Assembly (NCBI GenBank): GCA_035534855.1
Contig: DATLRD010000115.1
Span: forward strand, 1 to 64,000
DNA: 64,000 bases
Direction: 5' to 3'
Source: DATARH01 sp035534855
GTDB taxonomy: Bacteria > Pseudomonadota > Alphaproteobacteria > ATCC43930 > CGMCC-115725
Positions 43,342-51,824 of this stretch are shown piece after piece (position 1 is the first letter of the stretch; each line of letters begins with the position of its first letter). The position numbers and the translations under genes were made by a program. Under the pieces are notes generated by a model. That model worked only from the letters and a program-made list of their open reading frames with translations. It made no database searches and was not told where the DNA came from.

Positions 43342-44940
43342 ATGAGTATGTCCGGAAACCCGACCTTCTTCGCGCTGTTGCGCGAGCAGGCGGTGCGTGC
43401 GCCCGATGCGGTCGCCGTGATCTCGGGCGAGCGGGCGGCGACCTATGGCGACCTCGCGGCGGCGGCGGCGCGGATTGCCGGCGGGCTGCGCGCGCTCGGT
43501 GTGAAGCGCGGCGACCGGGTCGGCATCCTGATCGAAAACCGGCTGGAGTGGCTCGAAGCGGCGTTTGGCGCCGCCGCGCTCGGCGCGGTCGCAGTGCCGT
43601 TCAGCACCTGGTCGAAGCCGGCGGAGCTGGCCTATCTGTTCGCCGACGCCGAGATCGCGGCACTGGTGACGGTCGGCGGGTTTGGCGGCCAGGATTTTGC
43701 CGCCGCGCTCGACGCGCTGGTGCCAGAGGCCGGCGCAGCGCCGCCCGGCGCTTGGCGCTCGGCGCGCTTTCCGCATCTGCGCGCGATCGTCGCCGTCGAT
43801 GCGCCGCCGCGGCGCGGCTGGCTCGCCTACGGTGACCTGGAATCTGCCGACCCGGTGGTCGGCGCTGATGCGGCGCACCCCGACGATGACGCGCTGATCC
43901 TCTACACCTCGGGGTCGAGCGCGCGGCCCAAGGCGGTGCGGCTGGCGCATGGCGCGGTCGTCGAGAACGGCTTTAATATCGGCGAGCGGATGCGGCTCTC
44001 CGCCGACGACCGGGTTCTGTTGGCGCCGCCGTTGTTCTGGTCGTACGGCGCGGCCAACGCGCTGCCGGCGACGCTGTCGCACGGCGCCGCGCTGGTGCTG
44101 CAACCGCGCTTCGAGCCGGGCGGCTGGCTCGGCCTGATCGAGCACCACCGCTGCAGTGTGGTCTACACGCTGCCGAGCATGACCGGCGCGGCGCTGCGCC
44201 ACCCCGAATTTCGCCGTGCGCGGGTCGCGAGCCTCAGGACCGGGCTGATGATCGGCAGCGCGGAAGAGGTGCGGATCGCCGCCGAAGAGCTGGGCGCGGC
44301 GCAGATCTGCAACATCTACGGCTCGACCGAAACCTGCGGCAATTGCTGCGTCACCCCGGCCGCTTGGCCGCTCGCCCGGCGCATGGCGAGCCAAGGCCCG
44401 CCGCTGCCCGGCAATGTGCTGCGCATCGCCGACCCCGACACCGGCGCGGCGCTGCCGGCGGGCGAAACCGGGCTGGTCGAGGTCAAGGGCCACATCACGG
44501 GTGGCTATGCCGGCGCCAGCGCCGCGGCCAACGCGGCCGCGTTCACCGCCGACTTGTATTTCCGCACCGGCGATCTCGGGTTTCTCGACGCTGCCGGCGG
44601 TTTTCACTTCGTCGCCCGCGACAACGACATGATCAAGCGCGCCGGAATCAACGTGTCGCCGGCGGAGGTCGAGACCCTGCTGCTGCATTATCCCGGCGTC
44701 GCGCAGGTCGCGGTGGTTGGAGCCGCCGCCGGCGAGCGCGGCGAGGCGATCGTCGCGTTTGTCGTGCCGGCGGCCGGCGCGACGCTCGACGCTGAGGCGC
44801 TGCGCGAGCACTGCCGCGCGCTCGCCTCGAGCTACAAGGTGCCCGACCGGATCGAGCTGTGCGCCGCGCTGCCGACCACCGAAACCGGCAAATTGTTCCG
44901 CCGCGGGCTCAAGGAGATGGCCGCGGCGCTGATGGATTGA
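43342..44940 (+). CDS. AMP-forming acyl-CoA synthetase
   Basis: Activates a carboxylic acid to its CoA thioester using ATP. The 532-residue adenylate-forming enzyme has the P-loop LYTSGSSARPKAVRL (about 186-200; the more common form is SGTTGxPKG), IYGSTETCGN, YFRTGDLGFL, RAGINVSPAEVE and the catalytic Lys517 in ETGKLFRRG. The start at 43342 is the first Met after the upstream stop. It follows a CoA-transferase gene and precedes an enoyl-CoA hydratase on the opposite strand, which points to beta-oxidation of a short or aromatic acid. Confidence 0.9.
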   Translation: MSMSGNPTFFALLREQAVRAPDAVAVISGERAATYGDLAAAAARIAGGLRALGVKRGDRVGILIENRLEWLEAAFGAAALGAVAVPFSTWSKPAELAYLFADAEIAALVTVGGFGGQDFAAALDALVPEAGAAPPGAWRSARFPHLRAIVAVDAPPRRGWLAYGDLESADPVVGADAAHPDDDALILYTSGSSARPKAVRLAHGAVVENGFNIGERMRLSADDRVLLAPPLFWSYGAANALPATLSHGAALVLQPRFEPGGWLGLIEHHRCSVVYTLPSMTGAALRHPEFRRARVASLRTGLMIGSAEEVRIAAEELGAAQICNIYGSTETCGNCCVTPAAWPLARRMASQGPPLPGNVLRIADPDTGAALPAGETGLVEVKGHITGGYAGASAAANAAAFTADLYFRTGDLGFLDAAGGFHFVARDNDMIKRAGINVSPAEVETLLLHYPGVAQVAVVGAAAGERGEAIVAFVVPAAGATLDAEALREHCRALASSYKVPDRIELCAALPTTETGKLFRRGLKEMAAALMD

Positions 44941-45021
44941 CAGGCCGCCGAGCGAAATCGTTCGTGCCCGGTTCCCGTCGTCCCCATGTGGTGGCGGCAG
45001 ACAGCGGAGCGGGAGCGGTAG

Positions 45022-45201
45022 ATGAAATCGGGCAAGGGGCTTTACCGGGTTCACGGCAAAGACGGCCGGCCTGACGATGTCCGGATCGATCTCGGCGGTA
45101 TTACCGCCCCGCTCGAGGAATCGCTGTACCGCGCGCGCGGCTATCGGCCGCCGGTTGATGAGTTGCCGTGGTTCGATAAATACGTCGCGCCTCACGAATA
45201 A
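45022..45201 (+). CDS. 59-residue conserved-looking small protein
   Basis: An unrecognised short gene: MKSGKGLYRVHGKDG, then DDVRIDLGGITAPLEESLY and a tail ending PWFDKYVAPHE. The composition is fully protein-like (balanced charges, Trp, Tyr, His). GGGAG lies seven bases before the ATG. It starts 81 bases after the acyl-CoA synthetase and overlaps the end of the convergent enoyl-CoA hydratase by 10 bases. It may be a small accessory subunit or regulator of the CoA-ester enzymes. No motif is evident. Confidence 0.6.
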   Translation: MKSGKGLYRVHGKDGRPDDVRIDLGGITAPLEESLYRARGYRPPVDELPWFDKYVAPHE

Positions 45202-45950
45202 TCCGGCCGGCGCTTTTCGCGGAAGGCGGCAACGCCCTCGGCGAAATGCGGGCTGGCGCGCACCCGGTCGCCGAGCTGCTGTTCGAGCGCCTCGCGACTC
45301 TTGGCGAAATCGGCATCGGTGGCGCTGATCTGCTCCTTGACCGCCTGCACCGCGCTCGGGCTGTTGGCGGCGATCGCCTCGGCCGTTTCGATCGCCCATG
45401 GCATCAGCCCGCCGGGCGCGACGATCGTGTTGACGAGGCCGATCTTCTCGGCGAATGCGGCATCGACGAGCCGCCCGGTCAGCAGCAGATCCATCGCGTG
45501 GACATGGCCGATCTGCCGCGCCAGCTTTACGGTGGCGCCGCCGAACGGATAGATCGACCACTTGACCTCGGGCAGGCCAAAGCGGGCCGCCGGCACCGCC
45601 GCGCGGATATCGGTCGACAGCAGCAGTTCGACGCCGCCGCCGACGCAATCGCCGTTGACCGCGGCGATGATCGGCTTGGTGAACGGCGTGTCCTTGAGCA
45701 GCGCGCGGTTGATCACATGCGCGGTCTCGGTGCTGGCCGACAGATCGCCGCTGATGTCGGCGCCGACGCAGAACGAGCGGTCGCCGGCGCCGGTCAATAT
45801 CACCGCGCGGCAGGTTTCGTCCTGGTCGAGCCGATCCCACAATTCGGCGAGGTCGGCCATCATCGCCCGGGTCATCGCGTTGCGCCGCGCCTCGTGGGCG
45901 ATCGTCACCACCACGATGTGCCGCTGGTGGGTATTGAGGCGGATTTCCAT
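45192..45950 (-). CDS. Enoyl-CoA hydratase/isomerase
   Basis: A crotonase-fold enzyme acting on CoA thioesters. The 252-residue product has the oxyanion-hole strands DRSFCVGADISGD (about 57-69) and VNGDCVGGGVELLLSTDI (about 98-115), and a C-terminal trimerisation helix ending FREKRRPDYS. The Glu residues of classic hydratases cannot be placed with confidence, so an isomerase or hydrolase is also possible. ATG 45950 follows AAGGAG. It is divergent from a second CoA-transferase gene. Confidence 0.88.
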   Translation of the reverse strand: MEIRLNTHQRHIVVVTIAHEARRNAMTRAMMADLAELWDRLDQDETCRAVILTGAGDRSFCVGADISGDLSASTETAHVINRALLKDTPFTKPIIAAVNGDCVGGGVELLLSTDIRAAVPAARFGLPEVKWSIYPFGGATVKLARQIGHVHAMDLLLTGRLVDAAFAEKIGLVNTIVAPGGLMPWAIETAEAIAANSPSAVQAVKEQISATDADFAKSREALEQQLGDRVRASPHFAEGVAAFREKRRPDYS

Positions 45951-46028
45951 ATTGGGGCTCCTTCGGCGGTGGACGCCCCGCCGGCAATGACATGAAATAG
46001 CGCGCTGCCGCATTCGGAGAAACGGATC

Positions 46029-47198
46029 ATGAGCCCCTTTGATCGCCTGAGCGTCATCGATTTCACGACGACGATCGCCGGGCCGCATTGCACGCGGCTC
46101 CTGTCCGATCTCGGGGCCGAGGTGATCAAGATCGAGGCGCCGGAAGGCGACATGATGCGCAGCCGTCCGCCGCTGCGCAGCGGCGCCAGCACCTCGTTCG
46201 GTCAGCTCAACACCGGCAAGAAAAGCCTGGTGCTCGACCTGAAGCGGCCGGAAGCGGTGGAGATCGTCAAGCGGCTCGCCAAGACCGCCGATGTCGTGGT
46301 CGAGAATTACCGCCCCGGGGTCATGCACCGTTTCGGCCTCGATTACCCGGCGCTGCGCGCGGTCAACCCGGCGCTCGTCTACTGCTCGATCTCGGGCTAC
46401 GGCCAGACCGGACCGTCCGCCGGCCTGCCGGCCTACGCCCCGGTGATCCACGCCGCCTCTGGCTTCGACCGCGCCCAGATCGCCTACCAGCCAGAGGACC
46501 GGCGCCCCGATTACTGCGGCATCTACATCGCCGACGTGCTGACCGGCACCTATGCCTTTGGCGCGATCGCCAGCGCGCTGCACCAGCGCCACGAAACCGG
46601 CGAGGGGCAGATGATCGACGTGTCGATGCTCGAGAGCATGCTGTCCCTGACCTTGAGCGAGATCCAGGCGGCGCAGTTTCACGTGCCGCCGATCCCGCGC
46701 CAGATCTTCGGCCCGGTGCAATGCCGCGACGGCTACATCATGCTGGCGGTAGCGAGCGAGCGCACGTTCCAGAACGTGGCGATCGCCTCCGGCCATCCGG
46801 GCTGGATCGAGGACCCGCGGTTCAAGCTTTATGCCGACCGGCGCAGCAATTGGGGCCACCTGATCGACGAGCTGGAATTGTGGTCGAGCCGGCACGACAC
46901 TGCCGAGGTACAGGCGATCTTCGGCCGCCACAGCGTGCCGTCATCGCCCTACCGCACGGTCAAGGAGGCGATGGACGACCCGCAGCTCGCGCACCGCACG
47001 GCGCTCGCCGAGGTGCACGACCGCGGCGGCAGCTTCCGCGCGCTCAACCCGCCGTTCCGCATGACCGGCAGCGACACCGCCGCCCGGCCCTATGTTACCG
47101 CGCTCGGCGAAGACAGCGCGGCGGTGCTGCGCGGTCTCGGCTACTCGCCCGACGAGATCGCCGCGCTGGCGGAAGGCGGGGTGACGGTGATGGGCTAA
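46029..47198 (+). CDS. CaiB/BaiF family CoA-transferase, copy 2, without the usual Asp
   Basis: The 389-residue class III CoA-transferase-like protein has GAEVIKIEAPEGDMMRSR and VYCSISGYGQTGPSAG. The position that aligns with the catalytic Asp135 of the copy at 42125 is Ala137 (LPAYAPVIHAASG). Either another residue forms the acyl intermediate or the protein has a different role. The ATG follows GGAGAAACGGATC. It is divergent from the enoyl-CoA hydratase gene and may share its promoter region. Sequence similarity to copy 1 is moderate, so it is not a recent duplicate. Confidence 0.88.
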   Translation: MSPFDRLSVIDFTTTIAGPHCTRLLSDLGAEVIKIEAPEGDMMRSRPPLRSGASTSFGQLNTGKKSLVLDLKRPEAVEIVKRLAKTADVVVENYRPGVMHRFGLDYPALRAVNPALVYCSISGYGQTGPSAGLPAYAPVIHAASGFDRAQIAYQPEDRRPDYCGIYIADVLTGTYAFGAIASALHQRHETGEGQMIDVSMLESMLSLTLSEIQAAQFHVPPIPRQIFGPVQCRDGYIMLAVASERTFQNVAIASGHPGWIEDPRFKLYADRRSNWGHLIDELELWSSRHDTAEVQAIFGRHSVPSSPYRTVKEAMDDPQLAHRTALAEVHDRGGSFRALNPPFRMTGSDTAARPYVTALGEDSAAVLRGLGYSPDEIAALAEGGVTVMG

Positions 47199-47299
47199 GA
47201 GCCGCGGCCGGCGCGTCTGCTGCGGGTCGGTACCCTTTGCCGCCGTCTCGCGTAAAAATGTCACACGGCGACCGATTTTTGCCGATGCCGCGAACGATT

Positions 47300-47319
47300 T
47301 CGCTATGTCAACATAGCGA
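47300..47319. promoter_or_regulatory. Perfect palindrome, probable operator
   Basis: TCGCTATGT, CA, ACATAGCGA: 9-base arms with a 2-base spacer. It ends 27 bases before the start codon of the small gene at 47347, where a repressor site would be expected. No T-tract follows, so a terminator is less likely. Confidence 0.5.
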
Positions 47320-47346
47320 CGTGCAAAAGCCGCTAGCTTCTCCGCA

Positions 47347-47520
47347 ATGAACGAAGACGCGACGTTTTTCCAAGAGATGGCTGCTCGCTGCTACGAGTTG
47401 GCTAAGCGATGCTCCCCCGCCGACCGTGACATCGCTGAGGAGCTCTTGACGCTTGTGCGCGTCTTGTCCAACCGCGCCATGGCCCTGGGGGTCGATGCCG
47501 ACGAACTCCCTGAGTTTTAG
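47347..47520 (+). CDS. 57-residue small helical protein
   Basis: Unrecognised: MNEDATFFQEMAARCYELA, then SPADRDIAEELLTLVRVL and a tail ending DADELPEF. The pattern (A..CYELA, acidic second helix) resembles small helical-hairpin proteins common in alphaproteobacteria that have no assigned function. No strong binding site precedes the ATG. A perfect palindrome lies upstream. It is convergent with a second small gene of similar pattern 22 bases away. Confidence 0.55.
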   Translation: MNEDATFFQEMAARCYELAKRCSPADRDIAEELLTLVRVLSNRAMALGVDADELPEF

Positions 47521-47542
47521 CGATCGCTTGCCGGCCGACAAA

Positions 47543-47770
47543 CTATCGCCCGGCCGACCGTTGCCGACCGACATCCGCCACAGGTTTGAGCAGGGCTTTC
47601 GCGGGAATACGTGACGGGTGGGCGCCACGTTCTATCGCGCGCTGCGCGAACATTCTCGCGAGGTCCACCAGGCCGCCGGCAATCGTCTTGTCGGCGCACA
47701 AGTCCGCCAGCTGCAAGCACTTACATGCTTGCTCGATCATGAACCCTACATCTGCCGCGGTGCTCGGCAT
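47543..47770 (-). CDS. 75-residue small helical protein
   Basis: Unrecognised. MIEQACKCLQLADLCADK, then GGLVDLARMFAQRAIERG: the A..C..LAD pattern and a second helix rich in Ala/Arg match the pattern of the convergent neighbour, so both may belong to one loose family. AGGGA lies eight bases before the ATG. The C-terminal 25 residues are basic. Function unknown. Confidence 0.5.
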   Translation of the reverse strand: MPSTAADVGFMIEQACKCLQLADLCADKTIAGGLVDLARMFAQRAIERGAHPSRIPAKALLKPVADVGRQRSAGR

Positions 47771-48126
47771 TTTCGTGTCCCTGGAGATTCGCGTACCCCC
47801 TTGCCCCAGCGCCGGTGCGCTACATAAGAAAGGTTCGCCGCGCTCTGTAAGGACACATCCACGGCCGAGATCAATACCTAGTCTAATCTAAAAATTGAAA
47901 TGCCTCAAGGTCAGTAAAGATTTTTGATAATCGAGTGGTTCGCAACTATAAAGATGGTAATTGATGTACCTTTGCGTTCACTGTGATCGGCACTGTTGCG
48001 ACTTCTGGTAGAAATTTCTGAGCGATCTCAGCGCCGTGTCAACTGAGATCCGACCGATCGAGCAGGCTGCGTTTGATCGACCGGTCGGCTCTGGGTGCCG
48101 GCCATTTGACCGATCGTGACCGGGGG
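47771..48126. other. Intergenic region with two inverted repeats
   Basis: 356 bases. The 47880-48010 part is AT-rich, with TATAAAG at 47947. GATCTCAG/CTGAGATC (48024-48031 and 48043-48050) forms an 8-bp hairpin. CCGACCGATCGA (48050-48061) and TCGACCGGTCGG (48077-48088) form a 12-base inverted repeat with one mismatch. They lie beyond the 3' end of the minus-strand aldolase gene and could end its transcript or bind a regulator of the small gene on the left. No gene seen. Confidence 0.45.
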
Positions 48127-49068
48127 CTACACCGGCATCATGCGGCGCTGGTGGGCGCGGCCGATGCGGGCGGCCTCTTCGCTGTGCCCGGCGAAGACGC
48201 GGACGCCTTCGTCGATCTTGCCGACGATGTTTGCCGGCGTACCGATTTCGAGAAAGGCGACGCCGTTTTTGCGGCACGCGGCCATCACCTTGGCGCGTGC
48301 TTCCTGCATTTCCGGCGGGTAGTTGTCGCGCGGCATCTCGGTATAGCCGAGCGCGAGGCTGAGGTCGCCCGGCCCCAACTCGGCGAAACCGAGGCCCGGC
48401 ACTGCGAGGATCTCGTCGGCGTGGGCGATGCCCTCGGGGCTTTCGAGCTTGACCCCGAGCAGCAATTCGCCCTCGGGGTTAAGGGGCCACGGCTCGCACA
48501 GCCGCATGTATTCGGCCGGCGACACGCCCCAGACCGCCGCCGCAGTCAGCTCCGAGCCGCGGCCGCGCGTGCCGCTGCCGAGCGTGCCGAGCGCCGGCTT
48601 TCCGGCGGCGCCGTGCATGCGCCGCAGCGGGGCCGGCAAGTCGGGATCGACCCCTTCGAGGTGATGCGGATAGCGGCAGCTTTCGACAAAGGCGCGTGCC
48701 GCGCCGGCGGTTTCGACCTGGCACAGCAGGATGCCGTGCGCGCCGCGTCCGAGGATTTGGCGAAACTGCCACGCATTGTAGCGGACGTGGTCCTCGTCGA
48801 TGCCGTTGAGCGGCGCCTCGACGATGACCGTAGGGCTGCGGTGGCCTGAGCGGGTCGGCCCGGCATCGACGAGGCCGGCGAGATAGGCGGCGAGCCCAGT
48901 CATGTCGAACGCGCCGTGCTCCATGCCGACATTGATGTAATCGGCCCAGGTATGGGCGTCCTCGCGCCCTTGCTCACGGGTCAGCACATGGCCGGTATGG
49001 TTGCCGAGGTAGTAGATCGCCTGGTCCTGCGCGAGCAATTCGATCGCGCGGTTGATCCGCTGTGCCAC
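48127..49068 (-). CDS. HpcH/HpaI-family aldolase or citrate-lyase-like protein
   Basis: A (beta-alpha)8-barrel, metal-dependent class II aldolase family that forms or cleaves C-C bonds of 2-oxo acids. The 313-residue product has the metal-ligand strands LLGVKLESPEGIAHADEI and GFAELGPGDLSLALGY. It is longer than typical HpaI (about 260) because of an insert near 150-180 (RGRGSELTAAAVWGV). The GTG start follows GGGAGG. In an aromatic pathway it could split a ring-fission product, but it stands alone here. Confidence 0.82.
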   Translation of the reverse strand: MAQRINRAIELLAQDQAIYYLGNHTGHVLTREQGREDAHTWADYINVGMEHGAFDMTGLAAYLAGLVDAGPTRSGHRSPTVIVEAPLNGIDEDHVRYNAWQFRQILGRGAHGILLCQVETAGAARAFVESCRYPHHLEGVDPDLPAPLRRMHGAAGKPALGTLGSGTRGRGSELTAAAVWGVSPAEYMRLCEPWPLNPEGELLLGVKLESPEGIAHADEILAVPGLGFAELGPGDLSLALGYTEMPRDNYPPEMQEARAKVMAACRKNGVAFLEIGTPANIVGKIDEGVRVFAGHSEEAARIGRAHQRRMMPV

Positions 49069-49160
49069 CTCGGCCTCCCGTAAGATCGCAAGCCAGCATA
49101 TACCGACGAGGCTGCGCGCGTCGCGCGGCGACGAGGTGCGTTCCTAGCGCTACCCCCGCT

Positions 49161-49907
49161 CTACAGGCTGGGCTCCCACGCTGGTACGCCGAGAACCGCG
49201 CCGCGCAGATGCGGATCGAATTTTGGTGCCGGCAGTCGGGCGGCGTCTCGCGACAGCACGTACCAGGTCTGACGCGGATGAAACCAAGGCAAGGGGCGGC
49301 CGAACAGGCCGGTCTGGCGGAGGATCGCCGCGATGGTCGCCGGGGCATGAGCGACGCTAGCCGGGTAGACCCAGCCCGAGCCGGCAAATTCGGCTACCCC
49401 GGCCTGGCCGGGGTGGATGAACGTCGCCAGCGCGAGCCCGGTCTTTGCCAAGGCGCGTGAAAACCCATCAAGCGCCAGTTTCACAAGATCGGCTCCCGTG
49501 TGGCTGAAGATCGACTGCGCCACGATGAAGTCGAAACCGAGGCCGCAGCGGTCGGCGCGAAAATCGTTGAAGGCGTGAAAATGCGGCCACTTCAACCCGA
49601 CCAGATCGCGGCCCAATTGGCGGTCGATTGCATCCTCGATCAGCCATTCGTTCGGTTCGAGGCCGTGGTAGTTGCCGCGGCGAAGATAGGGTATCAGCAG
49701 CCGACCCAGCCGCAATGAACCGCATCCGAAATCGAGCACGCGGTGATGGTCGCGCAACCCGAGCGTTGTCAGCAGCCGGAATTGCGTGGCACCCATCAGG
49801 TCGTATTGATCGGGCGGGCCAACGAACGCGGTGTAGTGCTCCGCGCCAGCGCCGAGCCGGCGCGCGTCGGCATCGGAGAGATGCCGAGTAGTGGACCCAC
49901 CCCCCAT
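49161..49907 (-). CDS. Class I SAM-dependent methyltransferase
   Basis: A 248-residue Rossmann-fold methyltransferase. Motif I reads VLDFGCGSLRLGRLL (about 58-72), followed by an acidic second-strand position (GLEPNEW). The N-terminus (LSDADARRLGAGAEHYTAFVG) and the late FIHPGQAGVAEFAGSGWVYP are typical of small-molecule methyltransferases. ATG 49907 follows GAGGCG. It is divergent from the diiron protein gene across about 280 bases, and the two may act on one product. The substrate is unknown. Confidence 0.8.
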   Translation of the reverse strand: MGGGSTTRHLSDADARRLGAGAEHYTAFVGPPDQYDLMGATQFRLLTTLGLRDHHRVLDFGCGSLRLGRLLIPYLRRGNYHGLEPNEWLIEDAIDRQLGRDLVGLKWPHFHAFNDFRADRCGLGFDFIVAQSIFSHTGADLVKLALDGFSRALAKTGLALATFIHPGQAGVAEFAGSGWVYPASVAHAPATIAAILRQTGLFGRPLPWFHPRQTWYVLSRDAARLPAPKFDPHLRGAVLGVPAWEPSL

Positions 49908-50185
49908 CGCCTCTACCCCTTCCCCCCGGTTTGCGGTAAACGTTCGCGGCAAAGAGCCGGGACGGGTGCCTGTGCGACCTCTGCAGGTCATCATCGGATT
50001 TCCTGCCCGTACGGACGAGGGCTTAGCCGCATCGCAAGGCGGCCCGGCATCCTCTGCCGCACGACCCGGCGAGAGAGCGTCGGGGACAAACCGAATCACC
50101 GGCTTCGGGTAGAGGGATCGGATAGGCGCAATTTCAAAAAAAGCTGCGACGGGAAGGTGGAGGGACAGGAAGGCGGGGCGCGAAG

Positions 50186-51313
50186 ATGACACAGGAAACT
50201 TCAGCCGAAACCCACATCACCCACGACCCGGCCTATGAGACCGTGGGGGCCGACGATTTCGCGGCGATGGTCGCGATCGAGCGCTATGGGCGGCGCAGCG
50301 ATGCGTTCGACGGCATTATCGGCGCGACGCACGACCATTTCTGGGACCCCTATAACCCGGCCTATCTCGATTTTTCGCAGCCGTTCGATCTCGACCGTGA
50401 GCCGCTCTTGCCGCTCGCACGCTTCCCGGAGCTGAACTGCGCCGCGACCGAACATCTCGACGACGGCACCAAAATTCGCCTCGCCAACCAGATCCAGCGC
50501 TGGAACCTGTCGAATATCCTGCATGGCGAGCAGGGCGCGCTGTCGCTGTCGGCGTCGCTGTGCGACATCCTGGTCGATCCCGGCGCGCAGGAATATGCCG
50601 CCAACCAGGCGCGCGAGGAGGCACGGCACGTCGCCGCGTTCGGCCGCTATATCGCCGCGCGCTGGGGTTCGCCGTACCCGGTCGGCCCGGTGCTCGGCGA
50701 GTTCCTCAAGGACATCGTGCTGTCGCCGGTCGTTTACAAAAAGCTGATCGGCATGCAGATGCTGCTCGAAGGGCTGGCGATGGGCGCCTTTGCCAACCTG
50801 CACGCCCATGCCCGCGACCCGCTGTTGAAGCGGCTGGTGCAATTGGTGATGACCGACGAGGCGTTTCACCACCGCTTCGGCAAGATCTGGGCCGACCGCA
50901 CGCTGCCGAAACTGAGCCGCGACGAGCACGAACGGGTCGAGGACTGGACCGCGCAGGTGTTCGAGATGCTGCTGTTCAACCTGTCGAGCCTTGCGCAGCG
51001 CGCCTATGTCTACGAGGCGTTCGGGCTCGACGTGGCAAAGTTGCGCGAATCGGTGCGCGAGCGGTTTTCCGGCGGCCGGCGCAATTCGCTGCGCGAAGGC
51101 ACCAACATATTCCGCGTGCTGGTCAAGACGCTCTTAAAGGCCGGCATCATCACCGACCGCACAATCCACATCTACGCCGCCTGGGTTGACACCGACGAGC
51201 TCGACGCCGAGGGCGACACGATGGTCGGCGATGCGATCGCTGCCGACGGCATCGAATATCTGCGTGCGATTAACGCGCGGCGGCGCGTGATCGGCCAGAA
51301 GGCGGAGGCCTGA
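50186..51313 (+). CDS. Ferritin-like diiron protein, possible oxygenase
   Basis: A 375-residue helical protein with a complete carboxylate-bridged diiron set: Glu115 (LHGEQGA), E145-x-x-H148 (REEARHVA), Glu195 (LLEGLAMG) and E225-x-x-H228 (TDEAFHHR). The two halves repeat with the same 30-residue distance from Glu to ExxH. The arrangement suits ferritin-like oxygenases or N-oxygenases such as the AurF group, but the substrate is unknown. ATG 50186 follows GGAAGG. It is preceded by a divergent methyltransferase gene. Confidence 0.8.
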   Translation: MTQETSAETHITHDPAYETVGADDFAAMVAIERYGRRSDAFDGIIGATHDHFWDPYNPAYLDFSQPFDLDREPLLPLARFPELNCAATEHLDDGTKIRLANQIQRWNLSNILHGEQGALSLSASLCDILVDPGAQEYAANQAREEARHVAAFGRYIAARWGSPYPVGPVLGEFLKDIVLSPVVYKKLIGMQMLLEGLAMGAFANLHAHARDPLLKRLVQLVMTDEAFHHRFGKIWADRTLPKLSRDEHERVEDWTAQVFEMLLFNLSSLAQRAYVYEAFGLDVAKLRESVRERFSGGRRNSLREGTNIFRVLVKTLLKAGIITDRTIHIYAAWVDTDELDAEGDTMVGDAIAADGIEYLRAINARRRVIGQKAEA

Positions 51314-51824
51314 TGAAGGTGCCGATTTTCCCTGTCTTTTTTGTGTAGTACCGCCGGCAGCGGCATCAAAATCGGGCACTTAACTTCATATGGGGCAGAT
51401 AACCTCGCGAACGGCGATCCAACCGAAAGTCCATTAACAGCAAATTGTCTCCAACAACTGCCGTCTAAATTTTCGTATACGATGAATGAAGCGCCTGGCC
51501 CGCCCCAGCCATTCCCGGCGCTTATTGTATTATTAATAAAATCAGTAGCAGGTATCGCCGCTAAACCAATAATAGCTAAAGTGACCAACAGTCTCCAAAG
51601 CTGACCGGGCTCATCCGTGCCTGGCGTTCTCAATTCATGCAACATTAACGGAAACCTACCCCGTATGGCTCCCCTTTTAACATATGTATGCAACGATAGG
51701 TAGAGTAATTTATATTAACAAATAATAATCGTATTTCCGGGACACCCGGAACGTTCTGTCGCCCCCGCCGTTATCCGAACCGATCCCCTGCGCGGTCGCG
51801 CGCAGTTTCTGGCGGGAGGGAACG
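51314..51824. other. AT-rich intergenic segment with a doubtful gene
   Basis: 511 bases of clearly lower GC than the surroundings. A minus-strand frame (start 51693, reaching back to 51172 inside the diiron gene) would encode a protein with one hydrophobic segment (LWRLLVTLAIIGLAAIPA). Upstream of it lies AT-rich sequence (TTGTTAATATAAATTA on that strand) that could be its promoter. The overlap of 142 bases with the diiron gene argues against the full length. A plus-strand frame at 51341-51604 is equally unconvincing. Confidence 0.35.

Noticed and set aside
43279..45993. 904-codon minus-strand frame antisense to the acyl-CoA synthetase
   Set aside because: The plus strand has a full adenylate-forming enzyme with all motifs; the antisense product is low-complexity.
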